A stretch of DNA of 64,000 nucleotides, taken from Foetidibacter luteolus. GTDB lineage: Bacteria > Bacteroidota > Bacteroidia > Chitinophagales > Chitinophagaceae. Below the pieces are notes generated by a model, which made no database searches, was not told the origin of the DNA, and worked only from the letters and a program-made list of their open reading frames with translations. The position numbers and the translations under genes are program-made. The DNA is taken from positions 134,771-198,770 of the forward strand of contig NZ_VVIP01000013.1 of the NCBI RefSeq assembly GCF_009650435.1, written 5' to 3'. Each line of letters begins with the position of its first letter. Positions within the stretch are counted from its first letter, which is position 1. Shown here one piece after another: positions 63,948 through 64,000 of the stretch.

Positions 63948-64000
63948 GTTTCCCCCAATGAAAGAGTTATTGTTTACATAAGCCACCTGAAGCCCAGGCC

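Overview
The window comes from a Bacteroidota chromosome, most likely family Chitinophagaceae. Pointers are a SusC/SusD pair, an ExbB-ExbD-ExbD-TonB operon, promoters of the Bacteroidota type (TTTG or TTG, a 19-21 base spacer, then TAnnTTTG), few Shine-Dalgarno sequences, and characteristic repeats. No rRNA, tRNA, CRISPR array, prophage or plasmid origin was recognised. The family assignment is an inference from gene content and style.

Layout. (1) 1-8464: rsgA, a two-domain DNA ligase D, a DUF3445 protein, a sugar-phosphate nucleotidyltransferase, glyA and a BaiN/HI0933-type flavoprotein. (2) 8601-21962: the S10-spc ribosomal protein cluster on the minus strand (rpsJ to secY, then map), with a good promoter before rpsJ and unusually long gaps filled with hairpins. 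(3) 22227-26368: mpg, an EI24-type membrane protein, an RsmI-like methyltransferase, a small membrane protein and a secreted M28 peptidase. (4) 26511-34000: katG with an OxyR-type site, mnmE, and the Ton energy-transducing operon. (5) 34237-35673: an M20 peptidase. (6) 35720-52130: a 16-kb minus-strand branched-chain amino acid region in two blocks, leuA-MT-ABC-leuB and ilvE-ilvD-(ORF6N x2)-ilvB-RAYT-MT-ilvN-ilvC-ilvA. The second block is headed by a leader peptide and attenuator not annotated by ordinary gene callers. (7) 52412-58365: a PIN-type toxin-antitoxin pair, a large protein of unknown function, an orphan 79-residue gene, a FUSC membrane protein and glutamyl-Q tRNA(Asp) synthetase. 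(8) 58780-63894: a secreted thioredoxin-fold protein and a SusC/SusD outer-membrane uptake pair.

The most notable signals are outside ordinary genes. A 32-codon minus-strand ORF (46798-46896) carries eleven consecutive Val/Leu/Ile codons. It is followed by a terminator whose 5' arm can instead pair with the end of the leader ORF, a textbook attenuator for the ilv block. An interspersed repeat of about 77 bp occurs about 17 times in three subfamilies, and one copy supplies the first 28 codons of an ABC protein gene as annotated. A RAYT transposase with its own different REP hairpins sits inside the ilv block. Many ribosomal gene 3' ends are followed by long imperfect hairpins, each built from its own short repeated 'word'. 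A separate 107-bp structured element is present twice.

Together the genes serve translation and ribosome assembly, branched-chain amino acid synthesis, outer-membrane uptake powered by the Ton system, and peroxide defence. The repeats make this ordinary housekeeping region look heavily colonised by small non-autonomous elements.
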